Assembly (NCBI RefSeq): GCF_032104385.1
Contig: NZ_DAMCHJ010000004.1
Location: forward strand, 117,984 to 181,983
Length of the DNA: 64,000 nt
Reading direction: 5' to 3'
Source: Tissierella sp032104385
GTDB taxonomy: Bacteria; Bacillota; Clostridia; Tissierellales; Tissierellaceae
The notes beneath the pieces were generated by a model. That model worked only from the letters and a program-made list of their open reading frames with translations, made no database searches and was not told where the DNA came from. Numbering within the stretch: the stretch's first letter is position 1; each line of letters starts with the position of its first letter. The position numbers were made by a program, and so were the translations under genes. This document shows, piece after piece, positions 33,452 to 41,298 of this stretch.

Positions 33452-35009
33452 AATTAGATTCAATTGCATAAGGTAATGGTTTTTTATATAATTTAAATAT
33501 ATTATCTAACTCATCGCTGTCTATTGTTTCTTTTTCTAATAGGGTATTGGCGATATAATGAAGTAAATATTTGTTTTCCTCTATAATTTTAAGAGCTTCA
33601 ATATATCTTTCATCTGTAATTTTTTTGATTTCAATCCTTATTATATCAGAATTATATCTCATAAAACTTTCATCTAAAGCCATAGTACCTAAGGAACTCA
33701 TTCCATAACTACATACCATTTCTCTAGCAATATCTGTTGCTTTATTTAAATCATCCTTTGCACCTGTAGTAATTTCTTTAAAAATTAATTCTTCAGCTGC
33801 CCTACCAGCTAGTAAACAAGTGATTTTATTCTTTAATTCTGACTGGGTCAGCAAATATCTTTCTTCATCTGGAAATTTAAGTACATAGCCTAAGGCCTGA
33901 CCTCTTGGAATTATTGATATCTTCTGAACTATATCAGTTTCTAAGATTTTAGCAACTAAAGCATGACCTGCTTCATGTATTGCTACAGTTTCTTTCTCTT
34001 TTTTAAGTACAGTAGGATTTTTAACCTCAAGACCTGCTAAGACTCGTTCAATAGCAGCATCAAATTCACTTAAAGATATAATATTTTTGTTTTTTCTAAC
34101 TGCTATAATAGCTGCTTCATTGGCAATATTAGCTAATTGTGCTCCAGATAACCCAGTGGTTTTTTTTGCAATCATTTTAATATCGATGGATTTGTCTAGT
34201 GGTTTATTCTTTGTGTGAACCTCTAAGATTTGTTCTCTAGCTCGTATATTAGGGTTGCCTACAAATATATGTCTATCAAACCTGCCAGGTCTAAGCAGAG
34301 CTTCGTCTAATAAATCTAGCCTATTTGTTGCACCTATTACTATAATAGTTTCATCAGTATTAAATCCATCCATTTCTACTAAAAGTTGATTTAAAGTTTG
34401 ATCTTTTTCATTGTTGGACTCTAGATTTCTTCTTGCACCTATGGCATCTATTTCGTCTATAAAAATAATACTTGGTGCTTCTTTTTTTGCTCTTTCAAAT
34501 AGTGTTCTAACTCTTTTAGCTCCTACTCCCACATATTTTTCTACAAACTCTGATCCAGAAGCATAAAGAAATGTTGAATTAGTTTCGCCAGCTACTGCTT
34601 TAGCAAGAAGAGTTTTACCAGTTCCAGGAGGTCCATGGAATAAGATACCTTTAGGTATTTTGGCACCCATTTTCTTGTATTTCAAAGAATTATTAATGAA
34701 GTCGATGGTTTCTTGTAGTTCTTCTTTTATTTCTTCCAATCCTGCCACATCTTTAAAGGATACATCTGATTTATCCTTTTCTCTTCCTGAATCTTTTTCA
34801 ATAGATAAAACAGAGGGGACCAATTGTGGGTTTGTATCTGTTTTTATATAGAGAATAAATAGGATCAGAGTGATTACCCATACTGCTAATCTATCTCTAA
34901 TTCTAAATGTTGAAAAACTGGCAGTTGGGAAAAAGCCATCGTAAATAAGTATAGAGGATGCAATCAACCCTAATACTAAAAATAAAAATATTATCTTTTT
35001 CTTTTTCAA
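33450..35009 (-). CDS. short FtsH-like AAA+ zinc metalloprotease
   Basis: 519 aa, against about 600-650 for housekeeping FtsH. Two TM segments (about 5-22 and 41-56) are separated by fewer than 20 residues, so the usual extracytoplasmic domain is missing. The AAA+ module has Walker A GPPGTGKT (126-133), Walker B IIFIDEID and the arginine-finger segment LLRPGRFDR. The M41 peptidase domain has HEAGH at about 345-349 and a downstream aspartate in TTGAKDDLNKAT. It should degrade membrane or cytosolic proteins. A full-length FtsH probably exists elsewhere in the genome. Confidence 0.88.
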   Translation of the reverse strand: MKKKKIIFLFLVLGLIASSILIYDGFFPTASFSTFRIRDRLAVWVITLILFILYIKTDTNPQLVPSVLSIEKDSGREKDKSDVSFKDVAGLEEIKEELQETIDFINNSLKYKKMGAKIPKGILFHGPPGTGKTLLAKAVAGETNSTFLYASGSEFVEKYVGVGAKRVRTLFERAKKEAPSIIFIDEIDAIGARRNLESNNEKDQTLNQLLVEMDGFNTDETIIVIGATNRLDLLDEALLRPGRFDRHIFVGNPNIRAREQILEVHTKNKPLDKSIDIKMIAKKTTGLSGAQLANIANEAAIIAVRKNKNIISLSEFDAAIERVLAGLEVKNPTVLKKEKETVAIHEAGHALVAKILETDIVQKISIIPRGQALGYVLKFPDEERYLLTQSELKNKITCLLAGRAAEELIFKEITTGAKDDLNKATDIAREMVCSYGMSSLGTMALDESFMRYNSDIIRIEIKKITDERYIEALKIIEENKYLLHYIANTLLEKETIDSDELDNIFKLYKKPLPYAIESN

Positions 35010-35086
35010 ATTATCCCCACCTCATATATTGTTCTAAAAATAGTGTAACCATTTAATTCAATTTCTATAAAAGAAAAATATAAAAG

Positions 35087-35115
35087 TTGTAGGAAAATAA
35101 CAACAAAGGTATAAT
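35087..35115 (+). promoter_or_regulatory. promoter of the dipeptidase gene
   Basis: TTGTAG (35087-35092), 17-base spacer, TATAAT (35110-35115). Confidence 0.65.
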
Positions 35116-35144
35116 AGTGATAGATAGGAAAGGAGAGGTGTTAA

Positions 35145-36550
35145 ATGAATTATATTAATTTAATTGATGGTTATAAGGAAGAAATTGTTAAATCAACTCA
35201 GGAAATCATTAAAATTAAGAGCGTAGAAGATGAAGCTAAACCAAATATGCCCTTTGGTGAGGGACCATATAAAGCTTTAGAATATGCCTTGGAACTATCT
35301 AAAAGTCTAGGATTTAAAACTAAAAATTTAGAAGGCTATGCTGGGTATGCAGAATTTGGAGAAGGGGATGAAAGTGTAGGTGTTTTAGTTCACTTAGATG
35401 TTGTACCTGAAGGTACAGGTTGGACTTATCCTCCATATGGTGCAGAAATTCATGATGATAAAATATTTGGTAGGGGAACAATAGATGACAAGGGTCCTGC
35501 TATAGCTACAATTTATGCTATGAAGGCATTAAAAGAATCTGAAGTTTCCCTTAATAGAAAGATCAGAGTAATATTTGGAACTAATGAAGAAACAGGTTGG
35601 GGTTGTATGGATTATTATTTTAAGCATGAAAAACCACCAACAATGGCTTTTACTCCTGATGCAGATTTTCCTGTAATACATGGAGAAAAGGGGATAATAG
35701 TATTTGATTTAGTGCAGAAATTAAATTCAAATGGATGCTGTGGAATTAAGCTTATAGATTTAAAAGGTGGGAATGCACCAAATATGGTACCAGATTATGC
35801 AGAGGCTGTTTTAGAGGTTGAAGATATTGCTAAACTTGAAGAAAAATTTAAAGAGTATAAAAAAGAAAAAAATAATATGGTAACTATAGACATAAAAAAT
35901 AATATTGTTAAAGTAATAGCTAAAGGAATATCAGCTCATGGAAGTACTCCTGAAAAAGGAGAAAATGCAATATCTTATTTAATGAATGTATTATCATATT
36001 TTATGGATGGAGAATGTGATATTTGTGATTTTATTAATCTCTACAATGAAAGAATAGGATTTAAACATTATGGTGAAGGTATTGGATGTGGCTATGAAGA
36101 CAGTANNNNNNNNNNTCAGGTAAGTTGAATTTTAATCCTGGACTTATAAAACTAGAAGGAGATAAAATAAAACTAACTATAAATGTAAGATATCCTATAA
36201 AAAGTAGTGCAAAAGAAGTATATGATGGAATAAGGAAAAATCTTAATGGAACAAAAGTTGAATTAGTAGAAGGTAAGGGAGATACTAAACCTTTATATGT
36301 AGCCAAGGATAATTTTTTAGTTGAAAAATTGATGAAAGTATATAGGGAACAAACTGGAGATTTAGAAAGAGAACCAATTACAATTGGTGGAGGTACTTAT
36401 GCTAGGGCAATGGAAAATGCAGTAGCATTTGGACCAATGTTTCCAGGACAACCAGATGTTGCTCATCAGAAAGATGAGTATATTTCTATAGAGCATCTTA
36501 TAAAGATAACTAAGATATATGCTCATGCTCTATATGAATTAGCAAAATAA
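35145..36550 (+). CDS. PepV/Sapep-type M20 dipeptidase, crossed by a scaffold gap
   Basis: Zinc dipeptidase of the M20 family. The N-terminal part has the metal motif HLDVVPEGTGW, the FGRGTIDDKGP bridging aspartate and the catalytic EETGWG. The C-terminal part has the late metal-binding segment GGTYARAMENAVAFGP and HQKDEYI. Ten Ns at 36106-36115 interrupt it. Upstream reads ...GYEDS in one frame, downstream SGKLNFNPG in another. The true gap is therefore not 10 bases but some length leaving remainder 2 when divided by 3. I treat both halves as one gene of about 468 aa. GGAGAGGTG precedes the ATG. Confidence 0.85.
36106..36115. other. assembly gap (10 N)
   Basis: A run of ten N inside the dipeptidase gene. 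The round number and the broken frame indicate a placeholder of arbitrary size. Confidence 0.98.
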
Positions 36551-36566
36551 ATTAAAAAATATTATG

Positions 36567-36606
36567 GTTTTCCCATGTTCTAAAATAGACGTGGGAAAAT
36601 TTATTT
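36567..36606 (+). terminator. terminator after the dipeptidase gene
   Basis: TTTTCCCATGT / ACGTGGGAAAA stem followed by TTTATTT. Confidence 0.75.
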
Positions 36607-36643
36607 AAAGCAATATTTTATTAGTAAAATAAATTTCTTAAGT

Positions 36644-36672
36644 TTGACAATTTAAATAGGCTATGATATATT
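36644..36672 (+). promoter_or_regulatory. promoter of the cobalamin-riboswitch/sucCD transcript
   Basis: TTGACA (36644-36649), 17-base spacer, TATATT (36667-36672). Confidence 0.75.
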
Positions 36673-36701
36673 TTACTTAAAATTTAATATTTTGACCATT
36701 G

Positions 36702-36900
36702 GTATAATCTTATGTAGGATTATTTAAAAGGGAAGTTCGGTTGAATTCCGACACGGTCCCGCCACTGTGATAGATAGAATCTTAGAAACACCACTGTACT
36801 AATCGTATGGGAAGGTATAAGATTTGTTATTCTTAAGTCAGGAGACCTGCCAATGGAAAAAACGCTGTTTATTACTCACGCGGATGAGGAGGTGTTATTT
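36702..36900 (+). promoter_or_regulatory. cobalamin riboswitch
   Basis: Conserved elements in order: AAAGGGAA near 36727, GGTTGAATTCCGACACGGTC (36739-36758), the B12 box GCCACTGTGA (36761-36770), a variable arm, and AGTCAGGAGACCTGCC (36836-36851). CGCGGATGAGGAGGTG (36880-36895) lies in the expression-platform region. Two intrinsic terminators follow before sucC. Binding of adenosylcobalamin or a related cobamide should lower downstream expression. An 18-codon frame starting at 36854 is probably fortuitous. Confidence 0.9.
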
Positions 36901-36943
36901 ATAAAGTAGATTAATTATTTATTTCTACTTCTATCAATAATAT

Positions 36944-36973
36944 CCTTTCTATTGCAGAAAGGCTTTTTATTTT
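36944..36973 (+). terminator. first terminator behind the cobalamin riboswitch
   Basis: CCTTTCT-ATTGC-AGAAAGG followed by CTTTTTATTTT. It is probably the regulated terminator of the switch. Confidence 0.75.
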
Positions 36974-36990
36974 GTAAGAATAATGGTAAT

Positions 36991-37022
36991 AACTCAGCAA
37001 AAATTGTTGAGTTATTTTTTTG
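36991..37022 (+). terminator. second terminator directly ahead of sucC
   Basis: 10-bp stem AACTCAGCAA / TTGTTGAGTT with a 3-base loop and then ATTTTTTTG. It lies only 9 bases ahead of the sucC ribosome-binding site. Confidence 0.78.
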
Positions 37023-37042
37023 TAAAAAATGGAGGGGTAAAA

Positions 37043-38203
37043 ATGAATATTCATGAATATCAGGCTAAAGAATTAATGAGAGAGTATGAAATTCCTGTAC
37101 CTAATGGCAAAGTTATATATGATGTCAAAGATGCAGAAGGTGTCTGTTGGTCAATAGATACGGATATAGCTGTTGTAAAAGCTCAAATCCATGCTGGAGG
37201 AAGGGGAAAGGCAGGAGGAGTTAAAATAGCTAGGTCAATAGATGAGGTTAAAAAATATACAGAAGAACTATTGGGTAAAATATTAGTAACTCATCAGACA
37301 GGTGAAGAAGGAAAAGAAGTTAAAGCCATTTTAATAGAAGAAGGTTGTAATATTCAGAAGGAATATTATATTGGATTTGTATTAGACAGAGATAAATCAA
37401 TGGTAACTCTTATCGCTTCTGAAGAAGGTGGAACTGAAATTGAAGAAATAGCATTAAAAAATCCAGAAAAAATTTATAAAGAGTCTATAGATTATGTATT
37501 AGGATTAACGGAGTTTCAAGCTCGGAGAATATGCTTTAATATTAATATTCCCTTGGAAATAATAAATGAAGCGGTAAAGTTTATGATGGATGCATACCGA
37601 CTTTTTGTTGAGAATGATTGTATTTTAGTAGAAATAAACCCATTAGTAGTTACAAAGGAAAAGGAGTTAATTGCCCTAGATGCAAAGATCAACTTTGATG
37701 AAAATGGTTTATTTAGAAATGAGAAAATATTTAAGTATAGAGATTTAAATGAGGAAGATGAAAAAGAAATAGAAGCATCAAAACATGGATTGTCTTATAT
37801 ATCCTTAGATGGGAATATAGGATGTATGGTAAATGGGGCAGGACTAGCTATGGCAACTATGGATATAATCAAGTTTTATGGTGGAGAGCCAGCTAATTTT
37901 TTAGATGTTGGAGGAAGTGCGACAGAAGAAAATGTTAAAAATGCCTTTAAAATAATATTATCTGATGAAAAGGTTAAGGGAATTTTTGTAAATATATTTG
38001 GCGGAATAATGAAATGCGATGTAATAGCTAAAGGGATTGTAAAAGCAGCTAAAGAATTAGAATTAAAAGTTCCAGTAGTAATTAGATTAGAGGGAACTAA
38101 TGTAGACTTAGGTATAGAAATAATAAAAAGCTCTAATCTAAATATATTTGCAGCAAAAGATATGGGTGAAGGTGCTAAGAAAATATTAGAATTAATTAAA
38201 TAG
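37043..38203 (+). CDS. sucC: succinyl-CoA synthetase (ADP/GDP-forming) beta subunit
   Basis: 386-aa ATP-grasp subunit of succinate-CoA ligase. MNIHEYQAKELMREYEIPVP is the family N terminus. The ATP-grasp lysine and glycine loop are in KAQIHAGGRGKAGGVK. The C-terminal ligase domain has GCMVNGAGLAMATMD, GGEPANFLDVGG and NIFGGIMKCDVIAKGI. The reaction is succinyl-CoA + ADP + Pi to succinate + ATP + CoA, reversible. ATG 37043 follows GGAGGGG; the upstream ATG 36983 lies before the second terminator stem. It pairs with sucD and is downstream of a cobalamin riboswitch. Confidence 0.95.
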   Translation: MNIHEYQAKELMREYEIPVPNGKVIYDVKDAEGVCWSIDTDIAVVKAQIHAGGRGKAGGVKIARSIDEVKKYTEELLGKILVTHQTGEEGKEVKAILIEEGCNIQKEYYIGFVLDRDKSMVTLIASEEGGTEIEEIALKNPEKIYKESIDYVLGLTEFQARRICFNINIPLEIINEAVKFMMDAYRLFVENDCILVEINPLVVTKEKELIALDAKINFDENGLFRNEKIFKYRDLNEEDEKEIEASKHGLSYISLDGNIGCMVNGAGLAMATMDIIKFYGGEPANFLDVGGSATEENVKNAFKIILSDEKVKGIFVNIFGGIMKCDVIAKGIVKAAKELELKVPVVIRLEGTNVDLGIEIIKSSNLNIFAAKDMGEGAKKILELIK

Positions 38204-38216
38204 GAGGGTGGAAATA

Positions 38217-39158
38217 ATGAGCATATGGGTTGATAAATCTACTAAAGTAATGGTACAAGGAATAACAGGTAGTACTGCTATTTATCATACAAAACAAATG
38301 TTGGAATATGGTACAAATATAGTTGCAGGAGTAACGCCAGGTAAAGGAAATATGAAAATTGAAGGAGTTTCTGTATTTAACACTGTAAAAGAAGCCGTAA
38401 AGAATACTGGGGCAAATGTATCTATAATATATGTTCCGGCAAAATTTGCAGCAGATGCTATTCTAGAAGCAGTGGATGCTGAATTAGATATGGTAATTTG
38501 TATTACAGAGCATATTCCTATAAAGGATATGATTATGGTTAAAAGATATATGGAAGGTAAAAAGACTAGATTAATAGGGCCCAATTGTCCAGGAATTATA
38601 GTTCCTGATGAATGTAAAATTGGTATTATGCCAGGATATATACATAAGAAAGGAAAAATTGGTGTTGTATCCCGTTCTGGTACTTTGACCTATGAGGCAG
38701 TTTATCAATTATCATTAAGGGGAATAGGACAATCTACAGCTATAGGGATTGGTGGAGATCCTATAAACGGAACGGATTTTATTGATGTACTAAAAGCCTT
38801 TAATGAGGATGAAAATACAGATGCCATAATTATGATTGGAGAAATAGGTGGAAATGCAGAGGAGAAAGCAGCTTATTGGATTAAAGAAAATATGAAGAAA
38901 CCAGTAGTTGGATTTATCAGTGGTAAAACTGCACCTTCAGGAAAAAGAATGGGGCATGCCGGAGCAATTATTTCATCGGGTAAAGGGACGGCAGATGAAA
39001 AAATAAGAATAATGAAAGAGTGTGGAATATATATTTCTGAAATTCCTACTAATATAGGTAATACTTTAATTAGAGCATTAAAAGATAATAATCTTTGGAC
39101 AGATGAATATGAAATGGCATATAAAAACTCTATTAAATTGGCAAAGGATATAATTTAA
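38217..39158 (+). CDS. sucD: succinyl-CoA synthetase alpha subunit
   Basis: 313-aa CoA-binding subunit. The N-terminal CoA domain has VMVQGITGSTAIYHTKQMLEYG, the PNCPGII segment follows, and the phosphohistidine lies in GHAGAII. The C terminus is about 20 residues longer than E. coli SucD. ATG 38217 is chosen because AGGAGGG (38202-38208) gives good spacing; GTG 38208 overlaps that site. It is 13 bases after sucC and probably cotranslated. No other TCA-cycle gene is adjacent. Confidence 0.95.
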   Translation: MSIWVDKSTKVMVQGITGSTAIYHTKQMLEYGTNIVAGVTPGKGNMKIEGVSVFNTVKEAVKNTGANVSIIYVPAKFAADAILEAVDAELDMVICITEHIPIKDMIMVKRYMEGKKTRLIGPNCPGIIVPDECKIGIMPGYIHKKGKIGVVSRSGTLTYEAVYQLSLRGIGQSTAIGIGGDPINGTDFIDVLKAFNEDENTDAIIMIGEIGGNAEEKAAYWIKENMKKPVVGFISGKTAPSGKRMGHAGAIISSGKGTADEKIRIMKECGIYISEIPTNIGNTLIRALKDNNLWTDEYEMAYKNSIKLAKDII

Positions 39159-39350
39159 GATATATGCTATCTATTCAAATTTATTATTATCTGTTATTAT
39201 ATATTGTAAGGTAATCTTAATATAAAAATGTTTCTATTGAAACATTATAAGGTAGCTCTTTTGAAACTCATAGATTGAAGGTTCTTTTTTATAAAACATT
39301 AAAGTAGAACTTTCCTATTTGTTATAAAATAATGCTTGAGAGGTATAGTC

Positions 39351-39845
39351 GTGAAAGAAATTATGGTGAAAGATCATAAAAAGATAAAACTTCCAGGAAT
39401 GAGAGTTATAAAAACAGTTATAGCTGTATATATATGTTTTTTAATAAATTTTATTAGAAAAGGATTACCTTTCTATTCAGCAATAGCTGCAATTCTTTGT
39501 ATGCAAAATGACCATGTTAATGGTTTGAAGGCTGGAAAAAGCAGAATTATAGGTACCTTAATAGGAGGAGTATATGGGTTTTTGGCAATATTATTAATTG
39601 ATTTTGTAAATGCTGAGTTATATAGTCATATTCACTATTTAATTCTAAGTTTATTTTTAATTCCAATTATATATACAAATGTATTTCTAAAATCCAATAG
39701 TTCTGCCTATATTAGCTGTGTTGTTTTTTTTAGTATAACTATTTCTCATGGCAGTGATATTGCACCTATGTATTTTGCTCTAAATAGGGTAATTGATACA
39801 TTAATCGGGATAGGAGTTTCACTTATTATAAATATAATTATATAA
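39351..39845 (+). CDS. aromatic acid exporter family 1 / FUSC-like membrane protein
   Basis: 164 aa with about four hydrophobic helices and a basic N terminus. The MRVIKTVIAVYICFLINFI start and AAILCMQNDHVNGLKAGKSR resemble the N-terminal membrane half of the ArAE_1 (DUF939) family. No cytosolic C-terminal domain is present, so it is shorter than many relatives. The start is GTG 39351 behind GAGAGG; ATG 39363 is the alternative. The 190-base stretch upstream holds two small inverted repeats without clear T-runs. Function and substrate are unknown. Confidence 0.65.
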   Translation: MKEIMVKDHKKIKLPGMRVIKTVIAVYICFLINFIRKGLPFYSAIAAILCMQNDHVNGLKAGKSRIIGTLIGGVYGFLAILLIDFVNAELYSHIHYLILSLFLIPIIYTNVFLKSNSSAYISCVVFFSITISHGSDIAPMYFALNRVIDTLIGIGVSLIINIII

Positions 39846-39864
39846 ATAAAATTGTAAAATATAT

Positions 39865-39893
39865 TTGACAAATAACTTTACCTAATGTATAAT
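39865..39893 (+). promoter_or_regulatory. promoter of infC-rpmI-rplT
   Basis: Perfect consensus: TTGACA (39865-39870), 17-base spacer, TATAAT (39888-39893). Confidence 0.88.
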
Positions 39894-39911
39894 TATAAGG
39901 TAAAATGAATA

Positions 39912-40048
39912 TTGGGTTTAAGTAGAAGTGTCCGCTTCTCACCTTATAGCTTTGCTCATAAGGTTTTAGATGAAAAAATAGTCTTATTACATAAGGCTCG
40001 TGTTTTTATGGATTTAAGCGGGTATTCTATACCCGCTTTTAATTTTTT
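39912..40048 (+). promoter_or_regulatory. ribosomal protein L20 leader (autoregulatory)
   Basis: Starts with the L20-leader signature: the hairpin GAAG-TGTCCG-CTTC, then CACCTTAT...ATAAGGT pairing, and ends in a terminator AAGCGGGTAT-TCT-ATACCCGCTT plus T-run (40016-40048). In Firmicutes L20 binds this RNA and causes premature termination of its own operon. Confidence 0.85.
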
Positions 40049-40073
40049 GAAAAAACTTAGGAGGTGCTGTACT

Positions 40074-40583
40074 ATCAAAGAGCTTCAAATTAATGAAGAG
40101 ATCAGAGATAAAGAGGTAAGACTAATTGATGTAGATGGAGAACAACTTGGAATTTTACCTATAAGAAAGGCAATGGAGATTTCGGAAGATAAGAAATTAG
40201 ATTTGGTAAAAATAGCTCCAACTGCTAATCCACCAGTATGCAGGATAATGGATTATGGGAAATACAAGTATGAGCTAGCTAAAAAGGAAAAAGAAGCTAG
40301 AAAAAATCAAAAGGTGATTAATGTTAAGGAAATTCGACTAACACCTAATATTGAGACCCATGACCTAAATGTAAAAGCTAGAACGGCTAGTAAATTTTTA
40401 GAATCTGGAGATAAAGTTAAGGTGTCCGTTAGATTTAGGGGTAGGGAAATGGGCCATACAGAAATTGGTAAAGAAGTATTAAATGATTTTGCTAAACTAA
40501 CTGAAGAAGTTGGTATAATAGAGAAACCAGCAAAATTAGAAGGACGAAGTATGGTAATGTATTTAACACCAAAAACTGAGTAA
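40074..40583 (+). CDS. infC: translation initiation factor IF-3, probable AUC start codon
   Basis: IF-3 (169 aa) binds the 30S subunit and checks start codons. The N-terminal segment KELQINEEIRDKEVRLIDVDGEQLG and PPVCRIMDYGKYKYE are typical. No ATG, GTG or TTG lies at the proper place: AGGAGGTG (40059-40066) is followed at 7 bases by ATC (40074), which gives exactly the family N terminus. E. coli infC uses AUU for self-control, so a near-cognate AUC start is plausible here. The frame opens further upstream only through the L20 leader. Confidence 0.9.
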   Translation: MKELQINEEIRDKEVRLIDVDGEQLGILPIRKAMEISEDKKLDLVKIAPTANPPVCRIMDYGKYKYELAKKEKEARKNQKVINVKEIRLTPNIETHDLNVKARTASKFLESGDKVKVSVRFRGREMGHTEIGKEVLNDFAKLTEEVGIIEKPAKLEGRSMVMYLTPKTE

Positions 40584-40599
40584 TAAGGGAGGTAGCATC

Positions 40600-40791
40600 A
40601 TGGCAAAAATGAAAACTCATAGAGGGTCAGCAAAAAGATTTAAGAGAACTGGTTCAGGTTTATTAAAGAGATATAAGGCTTACAAGAGCCATAAAACTGG
40701 CAAGAAATCGCCAAAGAGAGTTAGAAACTTAAGGAAAGGCACTTTAGTAAGCAAAGGGGACCAACGAAGAATAGATTCAATGATACCATAA
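40600..40791 (+). CDS. rpmI: 50S ribosomal protein L35
   Basis: 63-aa basic protein starting MAKMKTHRGSAKRFKRTGSG, the standard L35 N terminus. It lies 16 bases after infC and before rplT in the conserved infC-rpmI-rplT order. GGGAGGT precedes the ATG. Confidence 0.97.
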   Translation: MAKMKTHRGSAKRFKRTGSGLLKRYKAYKSHKTGKKSPKRVRNLRKGTLVSKGDQRRIDSMIP

Positions 40792-40823
40792 AAACTATAT
40801 TAGAAATACGGGAGGTACTATAG

Positions 40824-41177
40824 ATGGCAAGAGTAAAGAGAGCAGTAAATGCCAAGAAAAGACATAAAAAAGTATTAAAACAAGCCAAAGGTTATTACGG
40901 AGCAAAATCTAAATTATTCAGAACTGCTAACCAAGCTGTTATGAAATCACTTAATTATGCATATATAGGACGTAAACAAAGAAAAAGAGACTTTAGAAAA
41001 CTTTGGATTGCAAGAATTAATGCTGCTGCAAGATTAAATGGAATGAGCTATAGCAAATTCATCAATGGTCTTAAAAAAGCAAATATCGAAGTAAATAGAA
41101 AGATGTTATCCGAAATGGCTATACATGATGCAGAAGGATTTTCTAAATTAGTAGAGATTGCAAAGGCTGCGATTTAA
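40824..41177 (+). CDS. rplT: 50S ribosomal protein L20
   Basis: 117-aa assembly protein of the large subunit; MARVKRAVNAKKRHKKVLKQ and the AYIGRKQRKRDFRKLWI segment are typical. It is expected to repress its own operon through the L20 leader at 39912-40048. A terminator follows. Confidence 0.97.
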   Translation: MARVKRAVNAKKRHKKVLKQAKGYYGAKSKLFRTANQAVMKSLNYAYIGRKQRKRDFRKLWIARINAAARLNGMSYSKFINGLKKANIEVNRKMLSEMAIHDAEGFSKLVEIAKAAI

Positions 41178-41201
41178 TAAAATTTGTAGAATTGATTAAG
41201 G

Positions 41202-41234
41202 TAAAAGTTCCATAAAGGAACTTTTATTTTTCTT
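41202..41234 (+). terminator. terminator after rplT
   Basis: AAAAGTTCC-ATAAA-GGAACTTTT hairpin followed by ATTTTTC. Confidence 0.8.
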
Positions 41235-41298
41235 TTATTTAATAGATTACTATGATTATGGAATAATAATATAGGTATATATAATTGGGGGGGATTTC

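Noticed and set aside
36125..36550. Separate gene downstream of the N-run
   Set aside because: The apparent TTG start is an artefact of the gap; the sequence is the C-terminal half of the same M20 dipeptidase.
36854..36910. 18-codon leader peptide after the cobalamin riboswitch
   Set aside because: No ribosome-binding site and no informative codons; it overlaps conserved riboswitch and expression-platform sequence.
39912..40073. N-terminal extension of infC from a TTG in the leader
   Set aside because: This stretch is the L20 leader with its terminator; the extra residues match no IF-3, and the ribosome-binding site sits before ATC 40074.
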